Of a stretch of DNA of 39,137 nucleotides, positions 1 through 8,103 are shown piece by piece. The stretch lies in contig CALEFF010000026.1 of the NCBI GenBank assembly GCA_937876865.1, positions 1 to 39,137 on the forward strand, written 5' to 3'. The notes beneath the pieces were generated by a model, which was not told where the DNA came from, did no database searches, and saw only the letters and a program-made list of their open reading frames with translations. The translations under genes were made by a program, and so were the position numbers. The DNA comes from an uncultured Bacteroidales bacterium. GTDB taxonomy: Bacteria > Bacteroidota > Bacteroidia > Bacteroidales > P3. The stretch's first letter is position 1. Each line of letters begins with the position of its first letter.

Positions 1-276
1 CTCGTTTAGAAATTTGAAAAGCTCCTTTTTTTTGGGAAAAAATCAGGTTTTTTTTGAAAAAATCAATGAAAAATTTAGCAAAATCAAAGACTTTTTTGGC
101 ATTTTTAGGGCTTTAAAAAGTTAAAGCTTTGATTTACTGCTTTTTAGTTAAGGGCTTATAATTTCAATATTTGCGAACAGAAATTTTAGACTTGAAAATA
201 TCGCACGCATTCGGCGTTAAATTTATAGAAATTTTGTTTACATACAAAAAATCGTGGCGATTCTAATTTATAAAGC
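1..276. other. Non-coding AT-rich left edge
   Basis: No credible gene is visible on either strand before the terminator at 277. The stretch is rich in A/T runs. It holds one perfect small hairpin at 110-127 (GCTTTAA, loop AAAG, TTAAAGC) without a convincing U tract. I see no full Bacteroidota promoter pair here. Confidence 0.6.
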
Positions 277-316
277 AAAAAGAGAGAGCAGCCAAAAAAC
301 TGCTCTCTCTTTTTTT
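277..316 (-). terminator. Rho-independent terminator after the M16 gene (bidirectional)
   Basis: The arms 281-291 (AGAGAGAGCAG) and 300-310 (CTGCTCTCTCT) form a perfect 11-bp stem with an 8-base loop. T runs follow on both strands, so it could stop transcription from either side. It begins 24 bases past the stop of the M16 peptidase gene. Confidence 0.85.
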
Positions 317-339
317 GTTTATAATCAATTGTTGTTTGA

Positions 340-3174
340 TTATTTTGCTGGTTTCATTGATTCTGGTTTCATTGAAACTCTTACATATCCATCGTGTTTC
401 AAATATTTTGCTGCTACTGCTTTAATATCTTCTATTGTCAAAGCGTTTACTGCTGCTGTATATTCTTCTAATGTTTGCATTTCATAGCCATAGAATCTAC
501 TTCCGATGATTTGTCCTAACCAATAACCGTTTCTTTCCATTCTTCCTTTTCTTTCAAGAATCAATTGTTCTTTTACTTTATTCAAGTCTGTTTCGGTTGG
601 ACCTTCTGCAATCAATTTATCTAACACTTCAAATGTTGCTGTTGTAAGTTTATCAACTGTTGTAGGGTCGCAAGTGTAGTAGCACATTGCTGTTGATTTT
701 GCTTGTGGATATTTGTCGTATGAAAGTGAGAATGAAGGAGAGTATGTTCCACCTAATTCTTCACGAATTGTTTCAGTAAGTTTGATAGAACAAATATTGT
801 CTAATGCGTTTGTTGCAAGACGATCGTTCCAATCGAAGTTATTTTCAAATGTAAGTGTCATCAAACCTTTATTTGCTTCTCCTGCATAAACTGTTTCATC
901 TACGATTCCTTTTGCAAATGCAGTTGAACGGTCTTTCCAGTTTTCTGCTTTCTTTCCTTTTAATGAAGGAAGTCCACCAATGTATTTTTCAATCAAAGGT
1001 AACATTGTTTTTTCGTCAATGTTTCCAACGAAAGTGAATGTGAAGTCAGAAGCATCTGAGAATCTTTCTTTGAATATCTTTAACATTTTGTCAGCATTCA
1101 ATTGTTTCAATTGTGCTTCTGTTGGTATCATAATTGTACGTTTGTCGTTAGGATACATTGATTTGATCCATTTTTCTTGGAATGCAAATTCTGGCATATT
1201 TTTCACCATATTGATTTGAGTTTTCAACTTATCAATTTCGCTTGCCAAAACTTCTTTGTCTATTCTTGGTGCAGTGAAGAATAAATAGATGTATTGTAAT
1301 TGTGTTTCAAAGTCTTTTGGAGAACAACTTCCGTCAAGTACATCTTGTAATTCACCGATTGAAGGTGTTATTCCAAATGATTTTCCTTTCATAAACTTCA
1401 TCAATTGGCTGTGATCGTAGTTTCCTATACCACTTCCGTCAACTATGCTTGCTGCGAAATTAACATTCATCATATCTTTATCATCATACATAGATGAACC
1501 ACCGTTTGATTCTGCGTAAGTAAGGATTTCATCGTTTTTGAAGTTAGTTTTCTTAACGATTACTTTTGCTCCATTTGAAAGAACGTATTCTGTGTAGTCA
1601 AATTTTTCGTTCTTAGTTGTTGATTCTATTTTTCCACCTTTTGGTTCTTGTGCTAAGAAAGGTTCTGTTTTAACATTATCAACCCAAGCTTTTGTTTTTG
1701 CAGTTTTACATTTGTTGATTAGTTTCAAAACTTTGTCTTCTGTTGGTACTTTAACGCCTTTCTTTTCTGGCATAGAGATTGTACAAATGAAGTTTTCTTC
1801 TGTCATCCATTTTCCTATCAAAGCGTTTACTTCTTCTAAGGTGATGTCGTCCATCATTGCTTTTGCCCATTTGTTTTCAATGATTGCACCTGGCATAGGA
1901 GTGTTTTCAAGGAAGTAATCAACCAATTCTGCTGCTATACGGCTACTTTCTGTTTTTGATTCTTCTTTTGCTGCTCTTTCAAATCTTTCTAACAAAGATT
2001 CTTTTGCTCTATCTAATTCTGTTTGAAGGAATCCGTGTTGTTGTAGTCTTCTATTTTCAAGCATCATTGCCTCTAAGGCTTCCATTACTTTACCTTCTTT
2101 TGCCACAACGTACATTTGGTATGCTGCAACAGGTCTTGCAAGGAATCCACCATAGCCTGCTCCTGCTTGCATATAAGGACAAGATTTCTTTTCACCAAGT
2201 TCTGCTAAACGTTCATCGAACATTATTTCAAATAGTGAGTTTACTAAGTATTGTTCACGGTAATCTCCCCATGTTTTAACGTCTTTTGCAGGGTGTTTAT
2301 AGAACATTTGAATTTGAGTGCTTGTTGCCTCTTTATCTGTTGCAACACATACAAGTGGTTCTTTGTTATTGTCGATTGTGTAAGTAGGTCTTTGTGTTGG
2401 AGTGCAAGGAGCAGGAGTCATTGTGAAGTAATCAATAACTTTTTGTTCCATTTCGTCTGCATCAAAGTCTCCTACAACAATTACTGCCATGTTATCTGGT
2501 CTGTACCATTTTTTATAGAATCCTCTAATATCATCATATTTGAAGTTTTCAAGGTTTTCTAATGTTCCAATAGGAAGTCTTTCTGCGTATTTAGAGCCTT
2601 TTAACATTGTTCCCCAAGTTTTAGCTCTTAATCTTTCGCTTCCTCCTTGGCTCATACGCCATTCTTCAATGATAACGCCTCTTTCTTTGTCGATTTCTTC
2701 GCCTGTCATCAACATTCCAGAAGCCCAACCATCAAGAATCTTTAATCCCATATCAAATAATCTTGCATTATCTGTTGGAAGTGTTACCATGTAAACTGTT
2801 TGGTCAAAGCCTGTGTATGCGTTAATCTCTCTTCCGAAAACGATACCTTCTTTTTCCAAGTCATCAATCATAGTGTTTCCTGGGTAATGTTTTGTTCCAT
2901 TGAATCCCATGTGTTCAGTGAAGTGAGCTAATCCAACTTCATTTGCTTCTTCTAAAACAGATCCAGCATTTACTGCAATTTGAAATTCTGCTCTGTTTGC
3001 AGGTTTGTTGTTTGCTCTAACGTAGTAAGTAAGTCCGTTTGCTAATTTTCCTGTACGAACTTTACCATTCAATTTTATTTGCTCATCAAGATTAACTGCT
3101 TTCTTGTTTTGAGCAAACCCTGTTGTACTAATCAATAAGCACAACGCCAATACTGAAAAAATTCTACTTTTCAT
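340..3174 (-). CDS. M16 family zinc metallopeptidase (pitrilysin/insulinase-like), exported
   Basis: This 944-residue protein has a signal peptide (about residues 1-21, ending GFAQ), so it probably acts in the periplasm or at the envelope. The inverted zinc motif HFTEH lies at residues 84-88 and the third ligand is probably E164 in the ERGVIIEEW segment, with the 76-residue spacing usual for M16. A second, inactive-type M16 half and the usual C-terminal domains follow, making a full two-halved enzyme that should degrade peptides. Its start overlaps the last 11 bases of the HTH gene upstream, so it is probably co-transcribed with the DUF2975 and HTH genes. A strong terminator follows. The family call is firm; the substrate is unknown. 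Confidence 0.93.
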   Translation of the reverse strand: MKSRIFSVLALCLLISTTGFAQNKKAVNLDEQIKLNGKVRTGKLANGLTYYVRANNKPANRAEFQIAVNAGSVLEEANEVGLAHFTEHMGFNGTKHYPGNTMIDDLEKEGIVFGREINAYTGFDQTVYMVTLPTDNARLFDMGLKILDGWASGMLMTGEEIDKERGVIIEEWRMSQGGSERLRAKTWGTMLKGSKYAERLPIGTLENLENFKYDDIRGFYKKWYRPDNMAVIVVGDFDADEMEQKVIDYFTMTPAPCTPTQRPTYTIDNNKEPLVCVATDKEATSTQIQMFYKHPAKDVKTWGDYREQYLVNSLFEIMFDERLAELGEKKSCPYMQAGAGYGGFLARPVAAYQMYVVAKEGKVMEALEAMMLENRRLQQHGFLQTELDRAKESLLERFERAAKEESKTESSRIAAELVDYFLENTPMPGAIIENKWAKAMMDDITLEEVNALIGKWMTEENFICTISMPEKKGVKVPTEDKVLKLINKCKTAKTKAWVDNVKTEPFLAQEPKGGKIESTTKNEKFDYTEYVLSNGAKVIVKKTNFKNDEILTYAESNGGSSMYDDKDMMNVNFAASIVDGSGIGNYDHSQLMKFMKGKSFGITPSIGELQDVLDGSCSPKDFETQLQYIYLFFTAPRIDKEVLASEIDKLKTQINMVKNMPEFAFQEKWIKSMYPNDKRTIMIPTEAQLKQLNADKMLKIFKERFSDASDFTFTFVGNIDEKTMLPLIEKYIGGLPSLKGKKAENWKDRSTAFAKGIVDETVYAGEANKGLMTLTFENNFDWNDRLATNALDNICSIKLTETIREELGGTYSPSFSLSYDKYPQAKSTAMCYYTCDPTTVDKLTTATFEVLDKLIAEGPTETDLNKVKEQLILERKGRMERNGYWLGQIIGSRFYGYEMQTLEEYTAAVNALTIEDIKAVAAKYLKHDGYVRVSMKPESMKPAK

Positions 3175-3421
3175 ACTGTTCTTTTTTTTGGTTTGTTATT
3201 ATTATTTCTGTGTTTGAATCTTCTGTATATTCTAAAATATCTCCCGGCTGACAATCTAAAACTTTGCAAATAGCCTCTAATGTAGAGAAACGAATTGCTT
3301 TTGCCTTGCCTGTTTTGAGATTAGACATATTTGCAAGGGTAATATTTACCTTAGAGGAAAGTTCTCCGAGGGAAATCTTTCTCTTTGCCATCATAACATC
3401 TAAGTTTACTATTATTCCCAT
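3164..3421 (-). CDS. YozG-like XRE family helix-turn-helix regulator
   Basis: This 85-residue protein is little more than an HTH domain. The residues AKRKISLGELSSKV, NMSNLKTGKAKAIRFS and the ending LEAICKVLDCQPGDILEY are typical of the small YozG/XRE_N group. In that group such regulators usually sit beside a DUF2975 membrane protein, as here, and are thought to work with it as a pair. The gene starts 8 bases after the DUF2975 gene and overlaps the M16 start by 11 bases. What it regulates cannot be read from the sequence; autoregulation of the operon is the simplest guess. Confidence 0.9.
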   Translation of the reverse strand: MGIIVNLDVMMAKRKISLGELSSKVNITLANMSNLKTGKAKAIRFSTLEAICKVLDCQPGDILEYTEDSNTEIIITNQKKEQYEK

Positions 3422-3429
3422 TGCTTTAA

Positions 3430-4125
3430 TTAAATTGTTAAATCGTTTTCTTGTTGCAAACTTATACCTTTCTTAAATATATCTATCATAACGTAGAACA
3501 ACATACCTATTAAGATATATTCCCACGAAATTGTAGATAATCCAAACTCAGGAACTATGTTTAATTCTTGTATTTGAAGGAAAGTTTGTATAAATATCTT
3601 ATCTGAAATATAGACCAATAGTTCTAAAAATGGCATCAAAATAAAGCCAAGTGATATATATTTCATTCTTTTTAAGTTTTTGTCGGTAAACACACAATGA
3701 CCCAAAGAAACATCTCCTGTTTTAAATCCTTTATAAACCGAGTTTACAATGTTTCTTATTTGAACAATGACAAACAACAAAAAGAATATACTCACATTTA
3801 AGGTAAGCACATAAAAAAGTTTAAGACAAATTGCCGAAAAACTATTACTGTGAATATCTACATCGTATGCTACTTTAATTCCTTCTGGTTTTAGATGAAT
3901 ATGAATATCTTTGTGATTAGAGGGAATCTCACCTTGTAATTCTATTTGAGTGTTTTTATCTTGCTCAATCAAAGCATAACCCTTAGAATAGATTTCATTA
4001 TCACTTGAAAATCCAAAAACAAAAGCAACAAGTAATAAAATCAATGATAAAGACATTAAAACAATGGCTACATCAAAAATGATTTTTATGCTTTTTACAG
4101 TTAATATTTTCTTATTTATATTCAT
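3430..4125 (-). CDS. DUF2975 domain membrane protein
   Basis: The protein has about 231 residues and four predicted membrane segments: near the N-terminus (IIFDVAIVLMSLSLILLL), mid-protein (LTLNVSIFFLLFVIVQI), a third at YISLGFILMPFLELLVYI and a last at the C-terminus. A polar loop separates the first two. The ATG at 4125 is the chosen start: the longer frame from 4146 begins with TTG and lies inside the -7 box of a consensus promoter. DUF2975 proteins pair with YozG-like regulators, and the pairing is seen here with an 8-base gap. A membrane sensor or regulator partner is an inference; no enzymatic motif is visible. Confidence 0.85.
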   Translation of the reverse strand: MNINKKILTVKSIKIIFDVAIVLMSLSLILLLVAFVFGFSSDNEIYSKGYALIEQDKNTQIELQGEIPSNHKDIHIHLKPEGIKVAYDVDIHSNSFSAICLKLFYVLTLNVSIFFLLFVIVQIRNIVNSVYKGFKTGDVSLGHCVFTDKNLKRMKYISLGFILMPFLELLVYISDKIFIQTFLQIQELNIVPEFGLSTISWEYILIGMLFYVMIDIFKKGISLQQENDLTI

Positions 4126-4143
4126 CACTTTTGTATTTTGATG

Positions 4144-4175
4144 CAAAAATATAATGTTTTTTTATATCCACCAAA
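4144..4175 (-). promoter_or_regulatory. Consensus promoter of the DUF2975-HTH-M16 operon
   Basis: Reading the minus strand, TTTG (4175-4172), 20 bases, then TATTTTTG (4151-4144) match the Bacteroidota -33/-7 consensus fully. Transcription should start near 4138, which leaves about 12 bases before the ATG at 4125 and rules out the upstream TTG. Confidence 0.65.
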
Positions 4176-4212
4176 TTTTTTACGATATTTTTTATTGTTT
4201 TTCAATAAATTT

Positions 4213-4734
4213 TTATTGTAAATAGAGTTCAATTAACCCTTCTGGTGCTTTTACCCTCATTTGCTTTTCTTGGCGATTCACTTGTAAAATAACCTGATCT
4301 ATTATCGGCAAAAGTATTTCTTTTCCTTCAAAATCAATTGACAACAAAGGCTGAGGTGCATTTTCATAAACGCCAATTATTTTACCAATATTGCCTTTTT
4401 CTTGATCAAAAACCTCAAAACCTATGATTTCATGAAAGTAAAATTTGTTACCTTCCAAAGGTGGTAAAAGCTCTAATGGCAAATACAACTCTCTTCCAAG
4501 CAATCTTTCAAGGTCTTCATACTCTACACCATCAAATCTAACGGTTGCTTTATTCCCATTTATTCTTATTGATTTAATTGTATAAAGCACCAATTTCTTA
4601 TTCACAGATACATAAACCCCGTCAAGTTGAGAATAATCCATAGGCTCATCTACATCAAGAAAAAGAACAACTTCTCCTTTATAACTAAACGGTTTTAGGA
4701 TTTTTCCTAAATAAAAACAATCTTCTATCTTCAT
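4213..4734 (-). CDS. rimM: Ribosome maturation factor RimM
   Basis: RimM binds ribosomal protein S19 and assists late maturation of the 30S subunit, including 16S rRNA processing. The 173-residue protein has the usual two parts: an N-terminal RimM barrel starting DCFYLGKILKPFSYKGEV, and a C-terminal PRC barrel (about residues 95-170) with GNIGKIIGVYENAPQPLLSI and LLPIIDQVI. Length is normal for the family. It lies 84 bases downstream of rpsP, as in many bacteria, but a terminator hairpin separates them. trmD and rplS, which often follow in other phyla, are absent. Confidence 0.95.
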   Translation of the reverse strand: MKIEDCFYLGKILKPFSYKGEVVLFLDVDEPMDYSQLDGVYVSVNKKLVLYTIKSIRINGNKATVRFDGVEYEDLERLLGRELYLPLELLPPLEGNKFYFHEIIGFEVFDQEKGNIGKIIGVYENAPQPLLSIDFEGKEILLPIIDQVILQVNRQEKQMRVKAPEGLIELYLQ

Positions 4735-4754
4735 ATTTTGTATTTTTCTCTTAC

Positions 4755-4785
4755 AAAAAAGGCTACCTTAAAGATTAAGATAGCC
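4755..4785 (-). terminator. Intergenic terminator/attenuator between rpsP and rimM
   Basis: On the minus strand an 11-bp stem with one G-U pair (arms 4785-4775 and 4771-4761, 3-base loop) is followed by six U (4760-4755). It lies between rpsP and rimM and would let only part of the transcripts reach rimM, which fits the much lower need for RimM than for S16. Confidence 0.75.
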
Positions 4786-4818
4786 CATAAAACATGCTTA
4801 TGAAAAATTTTATTATTA

Positions 4819-5364
4819 TTATTCAGCTGGAGTTTCTGTTGCTTCTGCTGTTTCTTCTGTTGCAGGAGCTTCTTCTGCTGTTTCTGCTGCGGCAGCTGCT
4901 GCAGCTTCTTCTCTTTTCTTAGCTATTGCTGCTGCTTTTGCTGCATTAACTTCTGCTTCTTTTGCAAGACGTTGTTTAGCATCTTCCTTAGCAGCGTTTC
5001 TGCAAGATTCTTGTTTAGCAGATATTTTATTTTGTTTTTCTATTAACCAAGCTTCAAATTTTTTGTCAGCAACTTCTTGAGTTATTGCTCCTTTTTCAAC
5101 TCCTATTTGTAAGTGACGTTTCAATAACGCACCTTTGTATGACAAAATGTTTCTTGCTGTTTCTGTTGGTTGAGCTCCGTTTTTCAACCACTTACAAGCG
5201 CTATCTACATTCAATTCAATAGTAGCTGGATTTGTCATTGGGTTGTAAGTTCCCAATTTTTCAATAAATTTTCCATCACGTGCTGCACGAGCATCCGCAA
5301 CAACGATATGATAAAAAGGTGCTCCTTTTTTACCGTGACGTTGTAATCTAATTTTTACTGCCAT
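4819..5364 (-). CDS. rpsP: 30S ribosomal protein S16 with Ala/Glu-rich C-terminal extension
   Basis: The first 80 or so residues are a clear S16 (VKIRLQRHGKKGAPFYHIVV, then GKFIEKLGTYNPMTNP). The protein is 181 residues, about twice the E. coli S16. The second half is a charged helical stretch that turns into a low-complexity Ala/Glu/Thr tail. Long S16 tails are common in Bacteroidota, so this is a lineage trait and not a fusion. The gene has its own consensus promoter and a terminator directly after it, so it is essentially a monocistronic unit with read-through to rimM. Confidence 0.97.
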   Translation of the reverse strand: MAVKIRLQRHGKKGAPFYHIVVADARAARDGKFIEKLGTYNPMTNPATIELNVDSACKWLKNGAQPTETARNILSYKGALLKRHLQIGVEKGAITQEVADKKFEAWLIEKQNKISAKQESCRNAAKEDAKQRLAKEAEVNAAKAAAIAKKREEAAAAAAAETAEEAPATEETAEATETPAE

Positions 5365-5395
5365 TTTTCTTTTGTTTTTGTTTAAATTTAGGTTG

Positions 5396-5427
5396 CAAAA
5401 TTACTTATTTTATTTTTATCTTGCAAA
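5396..5427 (-). promoter_or_regulatory. Consensus promoter of rpsP
   Basis: On the minus strand TTTG (5427-5424), a 20-base spacer and TAATTTTG (5403-5396) match the Bacteroidota consensus at every fixed position. The -33 box starts one base past the stop codon of the upstream lipoprotein gene. The predicted start near 5390 leaves a leader of about 25 bases. Confidence 0.7.
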
Positions 5428-5428
5428 T

Positions 5429-6826
5429 TTATTGCGAAATATTCCACTCTTGCTCAACTATCCAACCCCTTTTAACCATTATTTGTTTACTATAAATCAA
5501 AATTTTTTCACTTTCTTGTTGCAATTCAAAGTTTGATTTATCCCATTGCTTGTTACAATTTTCATCTATTGCAAGTTTAACCTTATAGGCTCCTTCTTTT
5601 AGGTTTTTAAAGCAAACTTGTTCTTCTCCTTTCTTTGTTGTTTCCTCTCTAACAAGTTTTCCTGCTATGTCGTAAAGATAAAAAACACAACAAGATTCAA
5701 AAGAAGAAACACTATCTTTAAAGTTTATAGTAAGCGAACCATAGTCTTTTTCAGATGAATAATAGAATTTATGCTGAAAAGCCCTATTTGATTGATTATA
5801 AATGTTTGTTATGGAGTTTTTATCTATTATGATTTCATATTGATTTGAAGGTTGTAAATTGTATTTCAACAAATAAAGAGTATCGTTCTTTTTTTCAAAA
5901 TTCACATTCAATGTATCGGCATTGTCAATCAAGAGTGCAGAAAAATCATTCGTTAAAAGCGTATCTTTAAAGACTAATTGATAACTACCTTTATAATAAG
6001 CTACCGTATCTTTTTCATATTTATTGATTGAAAAAAGACTATCAGTAATTATTTTTTTAGGAGTTTGCGTTAGAGAATCTGAGGTTTGTTCCACAAAATC
6101 AGTGTAATAAAAATTATGCTTCAAAAGTTTTTCTCTTGCAGTTGAATCAAAAGCGTATGGAGTCAATATTTTGTTAGAAAAACCTATGCCTTCATTTGCT
6201 AAATCATATATCTTATTTTGATTTTTATCATCAAGCACAAGCAATTTGTAATCTTTTTCTACAAGATTATGAAAACGGAAAACACCATTACTATCGGTGC
6301 GAGTAATATAATCAGCAGTATGTGAACGCATATAAGAGGTATCAAAATTAGAATAAAGAAGCACAAACTTATTTGCAATAGGCGTAAGATTAAAAGCATC
6401 TAAAACCCTTCCCTCATACCACATTGTGTCGATATTCTCTCCTGTTGAAAAGGCAAAAGAGAAACCACTCAAACGATTTCCTTCGTTATAGTCCTTTATT
6501 GCATCGGCAAAATCAACTATATAGGTAGTATTTTCTTTCAAAGAGTCAAGTCCTTTGATTTTAATAGTCTTTAAATCGGCTATTATTTCAGGAGAAGGCG
6601 AGATTTGAGGAGAAATCAAAACTTTTTGCGTAGGATTTTCCAACACAACAAACTCATCAAAAACAATTTCTATCTCTTTTTCAGAAAAATTAGTGCTATT
6701 TGCTTTGGGATTGCTCTTTACCATAATTGGAGCAAGAGAATCTTTTGGTCCTCCGCTTGGTGTAACGATTTTTGCACACGAAAAAATCAAACAACTAACA
6801 CAAAAAACAAATAATATTCTATTCAT
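5429..6826 (-). CDS. Lipoprotein with N-terminal bacterial Ig-like domain
   Basis: The start MNRILFVFCVSCLIFSC gives a lipoprotein signal peptide with the modified Cys at residue 17, so the protein should be lipid-anchored in the envelope. The next segment, KIVTPSGGPKD followed by LAPIMVKSNPKANSTNFSEK, is the usual opening of the Bacteroidota Ig-like (SbsA-type) domain lipoprotein family. The rest (about 465 residues in all) is beta-rich with carboxypeptidase-regulatory-like repeats such as LVEKDYKLLVLDDKNQNKIYD. No enzyme motif is seen. The ATG at 6826 is preferred over a longer frame to 6853 because it begins the signal peptide. The start codon and -7 box lie in a 28-bp repeat that recurs beyond the RhuM gene. 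Confidence 0.8.
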   Translation of the reverse strand: MNRILFVFCVSCLIFSCAKIVTPSGGPKDSLAPIMVKSNPKANSTNFSEKEIEIVFDEFVVLENPTQKVLISPQISPSPEIIADLKTIKIKGLDSLKENTTYIVDFADAIKDYNEGNRLSGFSFAFSTGENIDTMWYEGRVLDAFNLTPIANKFVLLYSNFDTSYMRSHTADYITRTDSNGVFRFHNLVEKDYKLLVLDDKNQNKIYDLANEGIGFSNKILTPYAFDSTAREKLLKHNFYYTDFVEQTSDSLTQTPKKIITDSLFSINKYEKDTVAYYKGSYQLVFKDTLLTNDFSALLIDNADTLNVNFEKKNDTLYLLKYNLQPSNQYEIIIDKNSITNIYNQSNRAFQHKFYYSSEKDYGSLTINFKDSVSSFESCCVFYLYDIAGKLVREETTKKGEEQVCFKNLKEGAYKVKLAIDENCNKQWDKSNFELQQESEKILIYSKQIMVKRGWIVEQEWNISQ

Positions 6827-6845
6827 AATTTGCAAAGTTAAGAAA
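6818..6845. repeat. 28-bp direct repeat, copy 1 (lipoprotein side of RhuM)
   Basis: This 28-base block is identical to 7894-7921, in the same orientation, and ends abruptly on both sides. On the minus strand it carries TAACTTTG (a good -7 box) and then the ATG of the lipoprotein gene with its first codons. The two copies flank the RhuM gene, with a period of 1,076 bp. Confidence 0.9.
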
Positions 6846-6874
6846 AAAAACAAAGAAAATAAGATAAAGACTAT

Positions 6875-7891
6875 TTAATCTTGTTTTAAAATTTTTTCTA
6901 ACTCTACATCAAAATCAGAAACGAATAATTTATCTTGAATTATTCTATATTTTTCAAATTCAAATTCAGCATATTTTTTAGCTTCTTCGGCAGATACCTT
7001 ACCATTATCTTGCAATAATTTTCTATCGTCCATCATAAGAAAACGATCTATGTATTTTGACCAATCTTCCATGGTCATTGGTATATGCCGTTTGGCTCTA
7101 TCTTCTGCTAAATCTAAGAAAGCATTAACAATTCTCCCAAGACTTTCCAATTCTTCTGCTTTTAAATAGTTTTTAGCTATAACAACATCTGTTTTTACAA
7201 TCTTTCCATTCGGAGAATTTTCCCAAGAAGTCAATCCCATGTGTTTTTTTTCTGCATTTGCTCTATCTACTATCAACTCAGCTGCGGTATGACCATGTAT
7301 TGCAAAGTGTAATTTATTTTGAACTTTTGAAAAAAATTGTTTTGTTGTAGGTGCGTCTTTATTATAGTCTATTGCAGTAGAATAAAGGTCTGTTACCTTT
7401 TGATACATTCTCCTTTCACTCAAACGTATCTCTCTTATCTCTGCCAATAAGTGTTCAAAATAATCTTCCGTCAAGAAAGCACCATTCTCCATTCGCTTTT
7501 TATCAATCACATAGCCTCGAATAGCGAATTGTTTGAGTACTGCGGTCGCCCATTGTCTGAATTGAGTTGCACGAGTTGAATTTGCACGATAGCCAACCGA
7601 AATTATTGCATCAAGATTGTAGAATTGAACATTATATTCCTTTCCATCATTGGCAGTATGTCGGAATTTCCGACATACTGATTCTTTTTGCAACTCACCT
7701 TCTTTAAATATATTTTGCAAATGTTCTGTAATTGTCGAACGACTTTTGTCAAATAACATAGCAATAGACTCTTGTGTACACCAAATTGTATCTTCGGCAT
7801 ACATAACCTCTATACTATTTGCGTGAGTTTGTGCTTGAAAAATCAAAAAATCTGCTGTACTATTACGAATTATTAATTTCTTATTATCCAT
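6875..7891 (-). CDS. RhuM family protein, probable single-gene insertion
   Basis: This full-length (338-residue) member of the virulence RhuM family is recognised by EVMYAEDTIWCTQESIAMLF, VQFYNLDAIISVGYRANS and TRATQFRQWATAVLKQFAIRGY near the N-terminus. The N-terminal part looks like an HTH/KilA-N-like DNA-binding region; the C-terminal half is helical. RhuM was first noted in a Salmonella pathogenicity island and relatives are scattered on mobile DNA; its biochemical function is not established. The gene is bounded by an exact 28-bp direct repeat starting 3 bases before its start codon and 30 bases after its stop codon, and it separates the lipoprotein gene from its original upstream DNA. 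No integrase or transposase is nearby. Confidence 0.9.
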   Translation of the reverse strand: MDNKKLIIRNSTADFLIFQAQTHANSIEVMYAEDTIWCTQESIAMLFDKSRSTITEHLQNIFKEGELQKESVCRKFRHTANDGKEYNVQFYNLDAIISVGYRANSTRATQFRQWATAVLKQFAIRGYVIDKKRMENGAFLTEDYFEHLLAEIREIRLSERRMYQKVTDLYSTAIDYNKDAPTTKQFFSKVQNKLHFAIHGHTAAELIVDRANAEKKHMGLTSWENSPNGKIVKTDVVIAKNYLKAEELESLGRIVNAFLDLAEDRAKRHIPMTMEDWSKYIDRFLMMDDRKLLQDNGKVSAEEAKKYAEFEFEKYRIIQDKLFVSDFDVELEKILKQD

Positions 7892-7893
7892 AC

Positions 7894-7921
7894 TCTATTC
7901 ATAATTTGCAAAGTTAAGAAA
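7894..7921. repeat. 28-bp direct repeat, copy 2 (upstream of RhuM)
   Basis: Identical to 6818-6845. This copy places TAACTTTG (7916-7909, minus strand) about 18 bases ahead of the RhuM ATG, so the repeat may supply the RhuM promoter. It also contains a now useless copy of the ATG and second codon of the lipoprotein gene. Confidence 0.9.
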
Positions 7922-7934
7922 TAATTCACTAACT

Positions 7935-8020
7935 CTTTGTTTTTGAATTTTTTTCTTTGATTTTTTTATTTTTTTCTTTGATTTTTTTTCTTTTTTCTTT
8001 GATTTTTTTTCTTTTTTCTT
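7935..8020. repeat. 21-bp T-tract tandem repeat
   Basis: The motif CTTTGA followed by T runs recurs at 7955, 7976 and 7997, with degenerate copies at 7935 and 8018. The period is 21 bp (20 for the first step). Each unit has two T tracts about half a period apart, so tracts are phased with the helix and the DNA is probably curved. It lies between the RhuM promoter region and the nhaD terminator. Confidence 0.75.
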
Positions 8021-8027
8021 CAACAAA

Positions 8028-8058
8028 ATAAAAACCCGAGAACAAAAATGTTCTCGGG
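8028..8058 (-). terminator. Rho-independent terminator after nhaD
   Basis: The arms 8035-8044 (CCCGAGAACA) and 8049-8058 (TGTTCTCGGG) form a perfect 10-bp stem with a 4-base loop. On the minus strand it is followed by TTTTATTTTG. It begins 45 bases past the nhaD stop. Confidence 0.85.
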
Positions 8059-8103
8059 TATAGGGGTAAAATTATTAATTTAAAAAATATGAAAAATGAA
8101 AAA

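Noticed and set aside
4126..4146. TTG-initiated extension of the DUF2975 protein
   Set aside because: It would start inside the -7 box of a full-consensus promoter, upstream of the predicted transcript start.
4819..5100. S16 C-terminal tail as a gene fusion
   Set aside because: Ala/Glu-rich tails of this kind are usual for S16 in Bacteroidota.
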